From positions 11,148,046-11,212,045 of the forward strand of contig CM034104.1 in the NCBI GenBank assembly GCA_019914945.1: a stretch of 64,000 nucleotides of DNA. Reading direction: 5' to 3'. Below are positions 41,264 to 53,744 of the stretch, one piece after another. The notes beneath the pieces are model-generated. The model ran no database searches. It was not told the origin of the DNA and saw nothing but the letters and a program-made list of their open reading frames with translations. A program made the position numbers and the translations under genes. The stretch is from Typha latifolia (taxonomy: Eukaryota > Streptophyta > Magnoliopsida > Poales > Typhaceae). Positions within the stretch are counted from its first letter, which is position 1. Each line of letters opens with the position of its first letter.

Positions 41264-41665
41264 ATGATCTCCAGGAGCCCAGAGAAGGCCTCCAAGGCCA
41301 AGCAACAAGAGAAGTTCTACTCAAGACTCCTTTCTGAGCAGAATTCAGCAGCCAATCCTTCTTTTAGAGTGTATTATGGAATGGCATCTGGGTCTGTACC
41401 ATTCTTGTGGGAATCACAGCCAGGCACACCAAAGCGCGCCACTTCATCTACTACTATACCTCCCCTCACCCCTCCACCCTCCTACTACTACAATTCCAAT
41501 GCCAAGAGGTCTAAGAAGCCATCCAAATCCACTTTCATCAATTTCATATTCCCCAAGCTAACCCTAAGGAAGGCCCGGCCACCGTCTCCGTCCCCGTCTC
41601 CATCTCCGCCGCCCTCGATGTCCTCTTCGTCTGTGTCTGTGTCTTCGTCTTCGTCCACAGAGTAG
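41264..41665 (+). CDS. Small plant protein with PFLWESQPGTPK motif (DUF688-like)
   Basis: A single-exon frame of 133 residues starting MISRSPEKASKAK. The core, SVPFLWESQPGTPK at residues 44-57, is the signature found in plant DUF688 and related uncharacterised proteins. It is followed by a Pro-rich stretch (PPLTPPPSYYY), a basic segment with SKKPSKS, an FINFIFPKL segment and a Ser-Pro then poly-Ser C terminus (residues about 107-133). No signal peptide or membrane span is visible. The basic and low-complexity make-up suggests a disordered nuclear or cytosolic protein, but the function of the family is unknown. The start was chosen as the first ATG in frame; an upstream extension would need a TTG. 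A GAA tract sits right after the stop codon. Confidence 0.7.
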   Translation: MISRSPEKASKAKQQEKFYSRLLSEQNSAANPSFRVYYGMASGSVPFLWESQPGTPKRATSSTTIPPLTPPPSYYYNSNAKRSKKPSKSTFINFIFPKLTLRKARPPSPSPSPSPPPSMSSSSVSVSSSSSTE

Positions 41666-41669
41666 AAGA

Positions 41670-43020
41670 AGAAGAAGAAGAAGAAAAAAGAGTTCGTACC
41701 TCGTTGTGAATCTTTTTAGATGTAAATTGTATTGGCCTAAGATATCTTGTTTTGCAACTTAGTGATGTAGCTGAAGTTTGTAGCACCATAACTTTTCTTT
41801 TCTATTTTTCTACTGCAACACTTCTTTATGTGACTAGATTAATCTTTACAACTATTACGTCATTACAAGTTAATTGAAAACAATTCTAGCTCTTGCTATG
41901 GATCTTTAGGCTCCTCTATTTCTAATTAGCATCTTTTACATTTACTTTTGACCTTTTTCCTTTCTGTGAATAGAAGGTGGCACCAAAGATGGAAGGTTCT
42001 GCCATGCTTCTCTCTTATTTCTAGCTCTTTTTTGTTGCTTTGTAGGTAATTATATAATTGCTAAGCAATCAAATTAATATATTAGATGGTCTCGGGAAGT
42101 GGTTAATTAACTTATATTTAATTTATTAGTGATGAGAGGATTAGTTTGAGTTGGAGCCCACTTCTTCTGTACTTCTACCTTATATTATCATAATTCAATA
42201 TATATATATAGAGGGAGAGAGTGTGTGTGTGTGTGTTTGGACATTATTTAATTTAATCCGTAGAGATTGTTGTACGGACATAAGCACTATTATCTATATC
42301 ATTATTACATAATCTTATGGCAAAATATGACCCCTTGTTCCATGATTAAGTAAAAGAGTTATAATAAAAGTAATATTTAAATTGCTTTGTAAAGAATAAA
42401 ATCGGCTCTATAAATATCAGTGCCTTTATTTTGTAATCGAAGTTAGTTGTTGGGAAGGTGCATTAAATCTTGATATAATAATAATTAATTTGATTGTGAT
42501 GTTCTTGGAATCTCTCTGTGATTTAATTGCTTATTGCATGTGAAGAGGACCAATTCACTTCATGTGAAGCTATATATATATATATATATGTAATTGAATA
42601 AGATTTCATCCTTACATATATTAAAGACAAATTGACATTTTATATGCACTATTTGACTAATCGAATAAATTTGTATTAATCTTTCTTAGATATTACTTAA
42701 AAGTCCTAGAATGAAAGGTTTGGGAGGAGTTTGCCAATTGATCATATACATAGTTACTAATTCTACTCCTAAAGATAAATTTTAGTTGTATTTATGTAGC
42801 ATCATAAGACGTCCTTTTATTAGTTATTACATTCCTTGAATTTGAGAATTCGCCAAGGAGAAAAAATCATTAATTTTATCACAGTAATTAGTGCTTTGGA
42901 TTAGTTTTATACAATATTCAAATTAACAGTTGAATAAAGAAATAGAGGAATTAGAGGTTTGTATTGAATTATTTGCATAAGTTTTTTCCATCTTCTCTTT
43001 TATTTTATTTATATTGATGA
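41670..43020. other. 3' flank and intergenic DNA
   Basis: AT-rich. Short (TA)n, (GA)n and (GT)n runs lie at 42199-42235 and (TA)n at 42571-42589. No gene recognised. Confidence 0.6.
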
Positions 43021-44126
43021 AAAGAGCAGCAAGTTTCTTACAGAATCTGAGCTATGATAGCACCATACTGATCAAAGAAAAGGTTTCATAGATTTGGGGG
43101 GATAGGGTTCCTCGCCTCCCCGACCTTAACATAACATGAGAGGAAGCAACCTTACCCTGGCCAGTCATCTAGTCAACTACTCGATTACCCTCTCTACCCA
43201 CATGCACAACCATAGTATGAGGTAGCCGCCATATCCACCCACTCGAGCTCAATCTTCCACAGCACTATGATACCTCCTAATCGTCCCAGGGTTGAAACTG
43301 TGAACCAAGACCAGCACAAGCCGAGGGCTCTCCCTATCGGACCTACCACTGCTCAACTTGCATGAGATTCCAAGAGCACCAGAACCTCCAACCTGTGCTC
43401 TCTGTTTAGGTCCCGGATCAGTCTAGCACATCTTTTTCTATGCACCCCTCTAATTCCATAATATAGCTTTAGACATAAAACCAACCGATAGAGAGAAGAG
43501 AGGACCTGATTCATCCAATCCTCCCTTGCTTGGAAGAGGGTGAACGACTCTCAATTGCCTCTTGGTTAACATTTGAGCACTCAACATTCATAGCCAGCCC
43601 ATCTTGATCAGCTGATCCATTAGCTACCACTAATGCTAGGTGAGAAAGCTCATGGTCTACGTCCATGGTACTTCACTCCACCGAACCTATTCAAGAAGGA
43701 GGGCTTGCTTGAGAGCACCCATAGTTTCGTCATGCTTGGCAGGGGAGCTAGCTATTGTTGTTGCATCAGCTTTTCCTGGCCCCATTCTGGTTGAGGTTAT
43801 CCCCTCATGTAGCACTTTCGCAAGGTAGACTTATATATGCATGCTTCCCATGCACATCCCAACTCTTTTGAGATTTCTATGTAGGGAGAGTTCGTCAATC
43901 GATGCAGAGCTATTCCTAGGTGAATTGAGAGGCCATTGATAACAACGACTCCATTAGGTGGGTTCGAGACCCTTTCACATTGCATATCTTTGTGGTCAGC
44001 TTCAATGTGTTTGTTGGGCATTGATGGCACCTCTATGCAATCAGTCGGGGGTTGGTTGGGGGTATACTCTTGCACTATTAGGTTAGATCCCATCCTAGGC
44101 ACCTTGTCAGGTCTATCAGAACTGTT
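43021..44126 (-). pseudogene. L1-type LINE remnant: endonuclease start and preceding region
   Basis: On minus, about 43310-43190 reads FTVSTLGRLGGIIVLWKIELEW, then VDMAATSYYG before a stop. This is the GG-xx-LLW block of the apurinic endonuclease at the start of LINE ORF2 (usual form VGRSGGLALLW). The 120-codon open stretch at 44159-43797 lies between ORF1 and this domain and is not itself recognised. Downstream domains (reverse transcriptase) are absent. Confidence 0.65.
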
Positions 44127-44814
44127 TGATACGAACCAGGTCAAATCGGATCGTATCAAGAGGACATTGGGCTCGATAGATCAAGCCTATTTATCTTTTA
44201 ATTAATTCATGATTATTTAAGCACTTAAGACAAATATAGTTAAATCATATAAGCAATTAAGATAAGTTTAATTAAGTCATATAAGCCACTAAGACAAGTT
44301 TAATTAAGTCATGTAAACCTCTAAGACAAATCCTAGTTCGATTCGTACAAGCCTTTGGGGCTAAATCTAAGTACGACTCGTTGTACCTAATATCTATATA
44401 TAAAGAGGCTAGGCTTTAGGAATCCAAGCATCTAAGTATTGAGAATTAATTAAGTTTCGTTATTTCTTATTATCGCATTTATCGTTTTTAACGTAACCAT
44501 TAAATCGTCTTTATCTTCATATGAGTAAATCATAACCGTAGGACCCTTTCAAGTATCCAAACCCTAGCCACCACCTTCCTCCAACAGCCACCCTACTATA
44601 TGGCCGTCCACTACCACCCTCCCCAACGACTATTACAACGTCGAATATTTACCATTTTACCCTATTTTGATCTTGCTCTACTATTTTAATTATATCTTCC
44701 AAACATCGGATTTATGTAACCTAGAGCCATTAGAAGCCTATCTCATTAGGCTACCACCACCAAAATTTTTATAATTTTCTTCCTTTCGGATCGGTCCAGA
44801 TCTGGTCCGTAACA
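44127..44814 (+). mobile_element. LTR family 1 copy g, inserted in the LINE
   Basis: Starts TGATACGAACCAGGTC and ends GGTCCAGATCTGGTCCGTAACA. Contains tatctatatataaagagg (TATA) at about 44389-44406 and the ggccgtccactaccaccctcccc core. It separates the LINE ORF1 remnant from the endonuclease remnant. No clean target duplication was seen (actgttt against ccccga). Confidence 0.75.
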
Positions 44815-45600
44815 CCCCGAAGGATGTCAGCATGCCTCCACCTTCATGTGGTCTAAAGAATCCTAGTGTTGGGGCCTTCTTTGCCTAGCGTTGGATAGTG
44901 AACCATGGGCCATAGGTTGACACATGCATCATCTATTCCTTGCCACATCTATTGTTTTGGTCTGCCTCCTCCTTCTTCGATCGACCCTGATGCTCATTTC
45001 CCATTTCAGCCTTATTATCATTGTTCACAGTTGGGTAAGCCCCATCCTTATGTCATATTCTTCCATAGAGGTAACAAAACGAAGGAATACTTTCATAAAT
45101 TGTTGTTTTCCCAAGGCCTTTCGCTTTGGGTCGTAGCCAAACCACCATCTTGAGGAGTTGTTTGAGGTTAACTTCAATGCACACCCTTGCAACTAACTTA
45201 GAGTATGTTCAGTGTTGTTTCACTACTCTCAATGTCTTCCCAAAGTATATCACCACCTGGATGAGGGCTTCAAGCTCCCAGTTGTCCTTCAGTAGATTGT
45301 AGAGTTGGATCCACACTAGTATCAGTGACAAACACTTCCTTCGACGGCCGAAAGTTATCCCTCTTGAGTATAAAGTTCAACACCACTCCTAGAACGATCC
45401 AATGACCATTTGATAGAGCATAGTTGAGGTCTTCTTCCTTCTCGAACTTGAACACATAGAAACTGTCTTGCATGTCGGACACCGAGAAGCCATCGATGTT
45501 GTTCCATAGCTTCACTAAGATGCCTTTCAATCAGTCCAGGGGTATGCCTTTCCCTAAAAAACTTCAAAATAGTAATAACTTCCATCTAGTCCTCCATTTG
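44815..45600 (-). pseudogene. LINE ORF1 remnant (DUF4283 and zinc-knuckle region)
   Basis: On minus, 45530-45270 encodes LVKLWNNIDGFSVSDMQDSF, YVFKFEKEEDLNYALSNGHW and VVLNFILKRDNF, a good DUF4283 domain, the N-terminal part of ORF1 in many plant L1 elements. Further on (about 45220-44920), frame-shifted fragments correspond to VCIEVNL and the YESIPSFCYLYGRIGH zinc-knuckle segment, with a knuckle cysteine replaced. The element is dead, as shown by the shifts and the inserted LTR. Confidence 0.75.
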
Positions 45601-45675
45601 AGTCTTTAGCTTGGCTAGGATCTCATTTGGTATTTGTCTGAAAGGGGCACTACGATGGAGGGCTTTGATACCAAA
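45601..45675 (-). other. Primer-binding-site-like sequence next to LTR copy h
   Basis: Immediately inside LTR copy h, minus reads TTTGGTATCAAAGCC (45675-45661). This matches the initiator-Met-tRNA primer site TGGTATCAGAGC at 11 of 12 positions. It fixes the sense direction of LTR family 1 and shows that it belongs to an LTR retrotransposon. Confidence 0.65.
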
Positions 45676-46425
45676 TGTTACAAACCATATTTGGAATGAT
45701 TCAGACGTAAGAAAATAATAAAAATTTAAGTGGTGGTAGCCTCGTGAGTTAGGGTTCTAATGACTCTCATCTAAATCGAAGGTTGGGATGAAAAGTTAAA
45801 AATAAAATAGTGAAGATAGGTCAGAATAGGACAGAACGGTAAATATCCGATATTGTGGCGGTCGTCGGAGGGTGGCGGACGACCAAGAGTGGTGGTGGAT
45901 GTCCGTAGGGTAGGGTGGCTGCTGGAGGTAGGAGGTGACTAGGGTTTGAAAGCGTTGGAAATTCTATGACTATGATCTACTCCTAGAAAGGTAAAGACAA
46001 TCTAACGGCTACGATAAAATGGTAAATACGGTAATAAGAAAATAAGTAAACTCAATTAATTCTCAATGCTTGGATGCTTAACAAAGGAGCCCAACCCTTC
46101 TATATATAAAGCTCGGTTATAACGAGTCCCACTAGGACTAGCCCTAAAGGTTGACACGACTTGAATTAGGACTTATCTTAAAGGCTTATATGACTTAATT
46201 GGACTTGCCTTAAAAGTTTACTTGACTTAACTAGACTTGCCTTAAGAGCTGTTGTTACTTATTTAGACTTGCCTTAACTAGAGTTGCTTTAAGGGCAATC
46301 ATGACTTATTTTGACTTGCCTTAATGGCTCACATTACTAGACATGCCTAAAAGGCTTACATCATGAAATAATTAAAAGATAAATAGACTCGACTCGACTT
46401 AAGCCACGTGGTCGGATCGTAACAT
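45676..46425 (-). mobile_element. LTR family 1 copy h, complete 750-bp LTR with primer site
   Basis: On minus it starts TGTTACGATCCGACCACGTG, has ctttatatatagaagg (TATA) at about 46097-46112 and the ggccgtccaccaccctccgac-type core, and ends TTTGTAACA followed at once by the primer-binding site. It is the best-defined copy, with about 75 bp of internal sequence before LINE-like sequence. Confidence 0.8.
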
Positions 46426-46504
46426 GCTGCAACTGAGACCCAAGACTTTTGCGCCCCTTCCAAGCGCTGCTTTGAGGAGGAAGCCCAACACTATTGGACA
46501 TCCT

Positions 46505-46985
46505 CACCTCCTGCTGTTAAGGGTGTAAATGAACTTGAGCGAGCTAGGCCCACCTCGGCTCAACTCGAAAGGAAGAAAATCTCAGTTCAACTCGAGCTCG
46601 ATTTGAGTTGAAAAAGTTCGGCTCAGCTTGACTTACCTTTAGCTCGATGAGGCTCAAGCTCTGCTCGACAGCTGGTGGGCCTAATGGGCTTAATGGGCTA
46701 GTTCCGATATGTGACTAACATGCATTTAGTAGGTAGAATTTGGACTAGATCAATTGGGTTTATAGAAACAATCTCAACCAACTATGCTATCTAATATTTT
46801 TACATTTATTTTCGTATATTATCTCACATATTATATATCGAGTCAATTCAAGTTGAGCTGACTCTAGCACGGGTCGACTTGATTAGCCTTTCGAGCTCAA
46901 AAATCTAACTCAGCTCATTTAGAGCTTGAGTCAAGCTCACGAGCCTCACAAGTTGACGAGTTTTTTTGATAGCCCTACCCCCCGA
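46505..46985. mobile_element. GAGCTCG-rich dispersed element, copy 2
   Basis: Starts agggtgtaaatgaacttgagc and ends gacgagtttttttgatagcccta. On minus a tRNA-like module is better kept than in copy 1: A-box-like TAGCATAGTTGGTTGAGA (46789-46772) and B-box-like GTCCAAATTC (46745-46736). Only short TA-rich sequence replaces the long microsatellite of copy 1. Confidence 0.55.
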
Positions 46986-46989
46986 CGTA

Positions 46990-49136
46990 GGAGGCTCTTT
47001 TACTTCTAACATGTTATTCTCCCTTTCTCTCTCTCATAAAAAAAAAGAGAGATAAATTAGTGTTACTGTTTTTTCTTAAAGCTTAGAATGTAAAATATTT
47101 ATCAACAGTTTTTGTCTCTCATAAAAGAAGATATTTGTTACTATGATATCAAGTATAATATCTAATAACTTTTAAATCATTTTAATAATTTATACAAGGG
47201 AAAAATAATCCTTTTTAATGTAAATTATATTTTAATTATGATTAATTAGATTTAACTAAGAGAATGATATTTTTGGAAAAAAAAAAGAGAGCAAAGAACA
47301 CAATGATTAGTGGGAATTATAATATTTTGAAAGTTTCCAAGTGGTAATCATAGAAAATTCCAATTTTCTTTTTTTTCACTCTGGATATCAGAAGGGCAAA
47401 TCCATATCATTGTGAATTACTCAACTAGGCCATTAGCATCCAGCTCCTGCTCCAAATTAGTCATATTATATTATTAGTTATACATACTAAGTGTGAAAAC
47501 CGTACGATTTGATTAAAAGACTGGAATAATTTGCTTAATGGCATGTCAGCTTCCCAGGAGTACAATAACACACATAATAATTGCATGTAAAGCTCCATCT
47601 TGTTCTCAATCATTAGCATCGAACAAAACGATAACTGTTTGAAGGTATTGTTCGTCTTCCTGTTTGATGGAAATAAATCTCTTTTCCGCGTATCCAGATC
47701 GAGCGATCATATACATAAACTATAAATAATAATACCAATTAAGAAAAGAATGCAAGAAACAGCATAAGAAAATGGATAACTCTTACTCTTGTTTGTTATG
47801 AGTTAAAGGGACCCCTCGAAACTGATTTAGAGATTTTTAAATTAGTTCGATAACTAAATATATTTTTTTATATCTAATTAAATTTACTCTTTAAAATATT
47901 AAGACTAAAAAATAAAACTAATTAATCGAGTTTAGGAATTAGTCTTAAACCAAACAAGCACTAATAATTTTAGAGAGGGATGTGTCACAAAAAGAATAAG
48001 ACTCAAACCTAATCACTTAGTAATCAATGACGAGTATGATTGTTGAACCAATCCCTAAGATTGATGTATACTTGGACTCAAAGAAGATGATTGTGGAATT
48101 TTTTGGTTTTCATGAAGAAAGTCATATCATTTTATTAGCCTCAATAATTGAATACAACGTGATACACAAGAAAAAGAAGAGATTGAACTCTAAGGAAGGA
48201 AAGTATTAAGTATAAGTACTCGTGCATAATAAGTGTGGGAGGAAATAAGGTAATAACCATAAAAGTAAGTCTCCCCTTTGGCCAACTGCGATATTATAAC
48301 AAATCATAACAGCAAAAGTCTTGAAATGCAAAGTTTAATGGAACTAACCACAGCATGATCATAGGCTCATAAGCGACGGTGTTAACGGCTACAATGAAGC
48401 CACAAAAAAGATCCAATGCGCGCAAACTAAAAAGGATCCGGGATGGTAGAGGGAGGAGATGGGAAGAACTGATTCGATGTTAAGGTCTACATACAACGCA
48501 TACTAGCACTAATGCAGGAAAAAAAACCTTTTGCATCTAAAAACGTTCTTAATTGTGTTCAAACATTATTTTCGCACCACAACATCAAATTAACAAAAAA
48601 TTTATATATTTTTTTCGTCTTGTAAACAAATGCCATAAACTAAAATCCTTGACTTCAAAATCAATGTTCTACTTAAATTTTTACTAAATATTTTATAACT
48701 TTTAAATATGCTCATATATAAAATCTAGACATATTATATGAATAAAGTTCTATTTAGAATATAATTTGTCAATTACATGAATATAACCTTACAATGGTAA
48801 AAATTATAATATGAAAACCTAGCATATTGAAATGAACTCCTACCTATTTCTAAACAAGATAAAATAGAATTTATTTTAAATTCTACTATTTGCGGAACAG
48901 TAGAATATTTCCAAAATAAAATTAATTGAATTCTAATCAAATGAAATTAATAAAAGTCCATTTGGATTTGGTTCAGAACGTAGCTTTAGTAATTAGAATG
49001 ACACCACCACCTGACTGGTCCTTCTTAATGTATCAGCCAACATCTTTATTACTTCATCAAGTTGGGCCAACTTCTTGTTTTGTTATTGGACTATTCACAT
49101 AAGTACACCATTTTGGCCCTTTTAGCTTTGGTTGAC

Positions 49137-49140
<4 letters not shown>
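46990..49140. other. Intergenic DNA
   Basis: AT-rich. It includes the MITE-like stretch 47075-47345 and a 60-codon frame at 48027-48209 (MTSMIVEPIPKIDVYLDSKK...) with no recognised homology, which I do not call as a gene. Confidence 0.55.
47075..47345. repeat. MITE-like repeat, fourth copy
   Basis: Contains taattatgattaattagatttaactaa, shared with 14255-14280, and a terminal gggaattataatattttgaaa related to the other copies. Confidence 0.35.
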
Positions 49141-49167
<27 letters not shown>

Positions 49168-49168
49168 G
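49141..49168. repeat. (TA)n microsatellite
   Basis: Fourteen TA units, followed by a CT-rich run. Confidence 0.9.
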
Positions 49169-49189
49169 CTCTCTCTCAGCTCTCTCTAA

Positions 49190-49375
49190 GTTAAACAATT
49201 TATGTATTTCTCTCCGACCACCGTCCGGCATGGCCCGACCATCACCGTTGAGGAAACCCAGCCGATGTTGAACCATCTGTCTAATGCCTCCGCCCCGTTT
49301 GACGCTTACGGCCAAACAACTGTCGTTGCGCAATTAGGCGTTGCGCAATTAGGCCGGCCACCGATGTCATTTATA
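49190..49375 (+). other. GC-rich patch with an open frame and a 15-bp direct duplication
   Basis: A 150-bp GC-rich island in AT-rich DNA. From the ATG at 49202 the frame reads MYFSPTTVRHGPTITVEE and on to VVAQLGVAQLG, where gttgcgcaattaggc is repeated twice in a row (49323-49352). No family is recognised. It lies 90 bp before the hAT remnant and may be a gene fragment or part of that element. Confidence 0.3.
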
Positions 49376-49467
49376 TATTATTATTTTTTATTTATGAAAT
49401 TTTTCTTATTATAACAACTTCTCAAGTTTTTAATATTTATTTCTTTTTAGTTTTTTCATTGCTAAGC

Positions 49468-49935
49468 ATGTCTACTAGAAAATGATTCTGGTTGTGAGAA
49501 TCTTAAAAAAAGGACAAATAGATGAATTAATTCCATCTCAAAAGTGGTACTTGGTAAACATTTTACTAGTAATGTGAAGAATATGACAATAAGTTCACAG
49601 AAAAAAAAAGAATCTAATATGTAAGTAAACAATTCTTTAACAAGGAAATAATAAAGCAATTATAGAGGATGCTTATAATATGGAAAATATTTCTAGTATT
49701 GAAGAACCTATTGCTATAAAAATTTATGATCCGGCATGAGATTGATCTAAAATTAAGAGACTTATTAGTAGAAAATGGATCAATACGAGAGAATAATTTA
49801 AAATTTCAAGACAAAAACAGTAGGCATTTTTCAACTAATTATTATATATAAAAATTATGAAATGGTAAAAATTTTGATAGGAGATGATTAGTGTATCCAA
49901 AGGACTCCAATTGAAGTATTAAATTACATATATAT
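49468..49935 (+). pseudogene. hAT-family transposase fragment (TTF zinc-finger type)
   Basis: The N-terminal part of a plant hAT-like transposase/ZMYM protein can be read across shifts and stops: MSTRK, then DSGCENLKKRTNR, then [29 protein letters not shown] and [11 protein letters not shown], ending KNFDRR and LVYPKDSN. These correspond to the usual start, the IYDP.xW block, LRDLLVEKGP and SRHFSxxYY of the TTF-type zinc-finger region. The rest of the transposase is missing. Cannot be functional. Confidence 0.8.
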
Positions 49936-50633
49936 ATATAAAAGATAGTTTCTTTTCCAAATGTATATATTGCATATAGAATATTATTGATTGTAATGGT
50001 ATGTTTTTCAAATTTATACTTAATAAAATCATATTTTATATAAACAATGTCAAATAAAATTTTTTTTAAAAAAAAAGAAGAGATTGAACAAGATTAATAA
50101 CATTATCAATAAAAAAGATATATTAGAAATAAAAAATTAAATCAGTAATTTTGCAACTCAAAGACAAAGATAATTTGATTGTAACCCAAGTGAAGGTGTT
50201 CTCCACATGAGCTCATTTTACCCCCATAGATTAAAGGAAGACTTTTCCTGACAGAGAATCTAAGACTATATAATGTTTGAAAACAATAGTTTAGTCTATG
50301 ATTAGCTGCAATAATGGAGTCCTTTTTATTCTTTTTCCACCAAGAAGCCACCAATTGCTCATCACAAAAAGACACCAACTTTCCCTCCTCGGTTGCTTGC
50401 TGGCTTGGAGTTGATGATCTTATAATTCACATAAACAATTACATTATCTAACCAAGAAACACGACACCACCACTCAATGAGAAGTAGTCCAGACTGAGAG
50501 ATTTACAAGAAACCAAAGAAGGAACATTGAATCTTAATAATGATGCTAATGATGTAGGAGTGAAGGCAATAGAGTTCATTTTTTATTATTATTATTATTA
50601 TCATCATCACCATTTTTATTGGTTTGGAAAGAA

Positions 50634-50667
<34 letters not shown>

Positions 50668-51400
50668 CCCCTCATTAAATTAAACAAGTTGGATGTTTGT
50701 CTAATTATGAATCGTAATGGTTATCCACTTGCTGTAATTAATGTATGCATGAAGATTTGTGCCACTTTTTACATGTGTCGTTTTGATTTTAGAACTATTA
50801 ATTGCGTGTTCAAATGATTTTTGACAACGATTCGGTATATGGGATGAATTATTGAAAGAAGACTATACCAAGATAAAAATTATTACCGATTAATTTAATT
50901 TCAAAACTTTGGAGGTTTCATTTGATATCCCTAAAAATGTCACGTATCTTATGGAGAGATAAAAAAAAGTTGGTTAATGGAATAAAAAATATGTTTTAAT
51001 TTAACATTTTAAGAGTAAAAACGTTAGTATTTTCGGTCGTTGTATCCCGAGCAGCGGAACATTAAGTTCTTATGCATTTAATAACTTTGATCATGTTCGA
51101 AATTAAATAAAGTGGGACTATAAAATTATAACAGCACAATTAGAATGGTAATATGCGATCGATGTTTTGAAGCACATCTAACAATATTTCAAGCTTAATC
51201 AAGAAAGAATCGGCTTAAAACCTTAGTCTATTTTAATCTAATTTTATATTTTAAAAAATAAAATATAATAAAATAAATATTATTTACTATAAATAAAAAT
51301 AAAATAATTAAGGAATTCTAGCCTATACATCAAAGCGTAGCTATCCTATAGAAAAGTGGTGCTCTCTACTAACCCATCTATTTTTCCCCTAAGGGTATAA
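49936..51400. other. Intergenic DNA with microsatellites
   Basis: AT-rich. (TTA)n lies at 50584-50601 and (CT)n at 50637-50664. No gene recognised on either strand. Confidence 0.6.
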
Positions 51401-52341
51401 TGTTACGAACTAGATCTAGAACGATCTGTTTATAGGATGATTATTAAAATAGTAGTAGCCTCGCGAAATAGGATTCTAATGGATTTAGTTTTATGTCAAT
51501 CGGATGTCTAGATGAAAAGATATAATTAAAATAGTGGCCCAAGGTCAGAAAGGGGCAGAACAATAAATATCGAATGTTGCGGCGATCATCGGAGGGTGGT
51601 GGACGGCCAAGGGTGGTGGTGGACGGCCATAGGATAGGATGGCTGCCGAGGCAATGGTGGCTATGTGTTGGAGATAGAATTATAGTTTCTAACTTAGATC
51701 TACTTGTAGAAAGATAACGACAATCTAACGGCTATAGTAAAAGATAAAGACAATACGTAATGCAAGATAAATAAATTTAACTTAACTTAACTCAATATTA
51801 CTTACATTCAATTTTCTTCTAAACAAAGAAGCCTAGCCCCTTTAAATATAAATGTAGGGTACAATGAATCATACTCTGACTAGCCCTAAAGACTTATACA
51901 ACTCGAACTAGGACTTACTGTAGACTAACCCTAAAGCTTATACGACTCGAACTAAGACTTGCCTTAGAGGCTTACATAACTTAATTGAGCTTGCCTTAGT
52001 GGGTTACATGACTTAATTGAACTAAATCAGCATTCCTTATCCTTCTCGGATTGATTCTTCGTTCTGCCACAGATAGAGTCCGAACTTGGAGAAATCTTGA
52101 ATACAGAAGTTGTAGATCATGAGGTATTCGATCTTCTCCAAGTGGTTTCGTAATATTTGGTGGTCTGTGAAATATCTTTTGAATATTTTTCCAAAACTAT
52201 GCATAATTGAATTAGTTAACTAATAAATTTTAACCTAATATGACTCTAATTAAAGCAAATACGTATATAAGATAATTAGACTCAACCCATTGAGCCAAAT
52301 CTCCCATTGATGTGATCCGATTTGATCTGATTTGTATCATA
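51401..52341 (-). mobile_element. LTR family 1 copy i, enlarged
   Basis: On plus it opens tgttacgaactagatctagaacgatct and closes gatctgatttgtatcata; sense is minus. Core gcggcgatcatcggagggtggtggacggcc is clear at about 51570-51610. About 240 bp of extra sequence (52020-52265) is present compared with other copies. Confidence 0.65.
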
Positions 52342-53740
52342 CAACCCAAAACCTTATTCGACGCTTCTCTCTGAGAATTGTACTCCTCTAAATAAAAAAA
52401 TTGAGCGAGAAAAATAGCTAAAGCTTGACTTAAAATTTTGTGTTATATAGTTTTTCTCATAACAAAGAGGTTACTTATAGGTATTTGAGGCTTTTGATTT
52501 CTCTAACATTTGCAACCCTTCAAATAAATTCAGCGTGTTATGGTCATTATAAAATTTTTAAAATTCTTGTAATCGTTTGAGTTTTAAATTTCTATAATTA
52601 CTAATTTTAAATTTAATAAAAATTCTAAAGTTAATAATAATCTCAAGAAAATATGAAAAACTATCTTTAGATGAGCTAACCCCCGTCATAAACTTTTGTG
52701 CAAGATAATGAAAGCTACCGAAAAATAGAAGATAAATTATTATTCTTTTCAAAAATCCCAATAAGGAGTTGATACCCAAAATTTAATTCTTCCACCCAAT
52801 AAGTAGAAAATAGGTAAATATAGGTATGGAATTAAACACTGGCCATCTTTTAGGAACCTTGCAGGATCCACCAACTCAATTCAATTCTTCCACCCAAATC
52901 AATAGAATACATCTTTAAATCCAAGAAAAATGTTCCAATGTTTCAAATTCAAAATCTCCCTTTTCTTGACCTATAGCTTTCATCAGCTATTCGACCACTT
53001 CTAAGCAACTTCTCATGCATAATTTCAAAATGAAAGAAGAAAAGAAAAAGAAAAAGAAACTTTGAAATCCCTCCAAGTTCGTTGCACTTAAAGCAGTCGT
53101 TGGATTCTTCTCTCTTATGCCAAGCATATTCCAACCCTAAAGAGAGTAGTGAAAGGACCAACCTAAAAGCCTTCAATAGTTAGCAGCCACACACTTGCAA
53201 GATATATAAAAACATATTTTATCCTTTAGTTTATTCCTCATGCCTTATTTTAATATAAAATATCCAGCATCCCGGTCCATTCGATTGTGATAAAAAAAAT
53301 TTATAAATGGAATAGAATGAGGATTCATTTAAAAATAAATAAAAATATGGAATAAGATGGTGCTTGATTGTGATAGTTGGAATAAAAAATTAAAATAATT
53401 TAATTGAGTTTATTACTCTTTTTCCTACTTCAATGTAAATAGATATTTATTGTCTAGATATATTATAGTCATATTATATTATTCAACCAGAATCTAAAGA
53501 GCATTTGCATTTTTAGATAAATGGGCGAGATATTCTTAATTTTTATTCCAACTAAAATATGTAATAAAAATATTAGAAATAAGATGTTTTATTCAATTTT
53601 CGTATTCTAAATCCGTATTGTGGTGTTTGCATGAATTATTTCCCATAATTATTTTTAAAAGATAGTGTTTAGCAGAAATTAAAATTAAAAAAAAATCAAA
53701 GATAAAATCAATATCATCCACGTTAATCAGGAGATTAAAT
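52342..53740. other. AT-rich intergenic DNA upstream of the CIPK promoter island
   Basis: No gene or clear mobile element. Composition changes sharply to GC-rich at about 53745. Confidence 0.6.
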
Positions 53741-53744
53741 CAAT

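Noticed and set aside
49323..49352. Direct duplication considered as an attachment or recombination site
   Set aside because: A single 15-bp tandem slip is enough to explain it; no recombinase is nearby.
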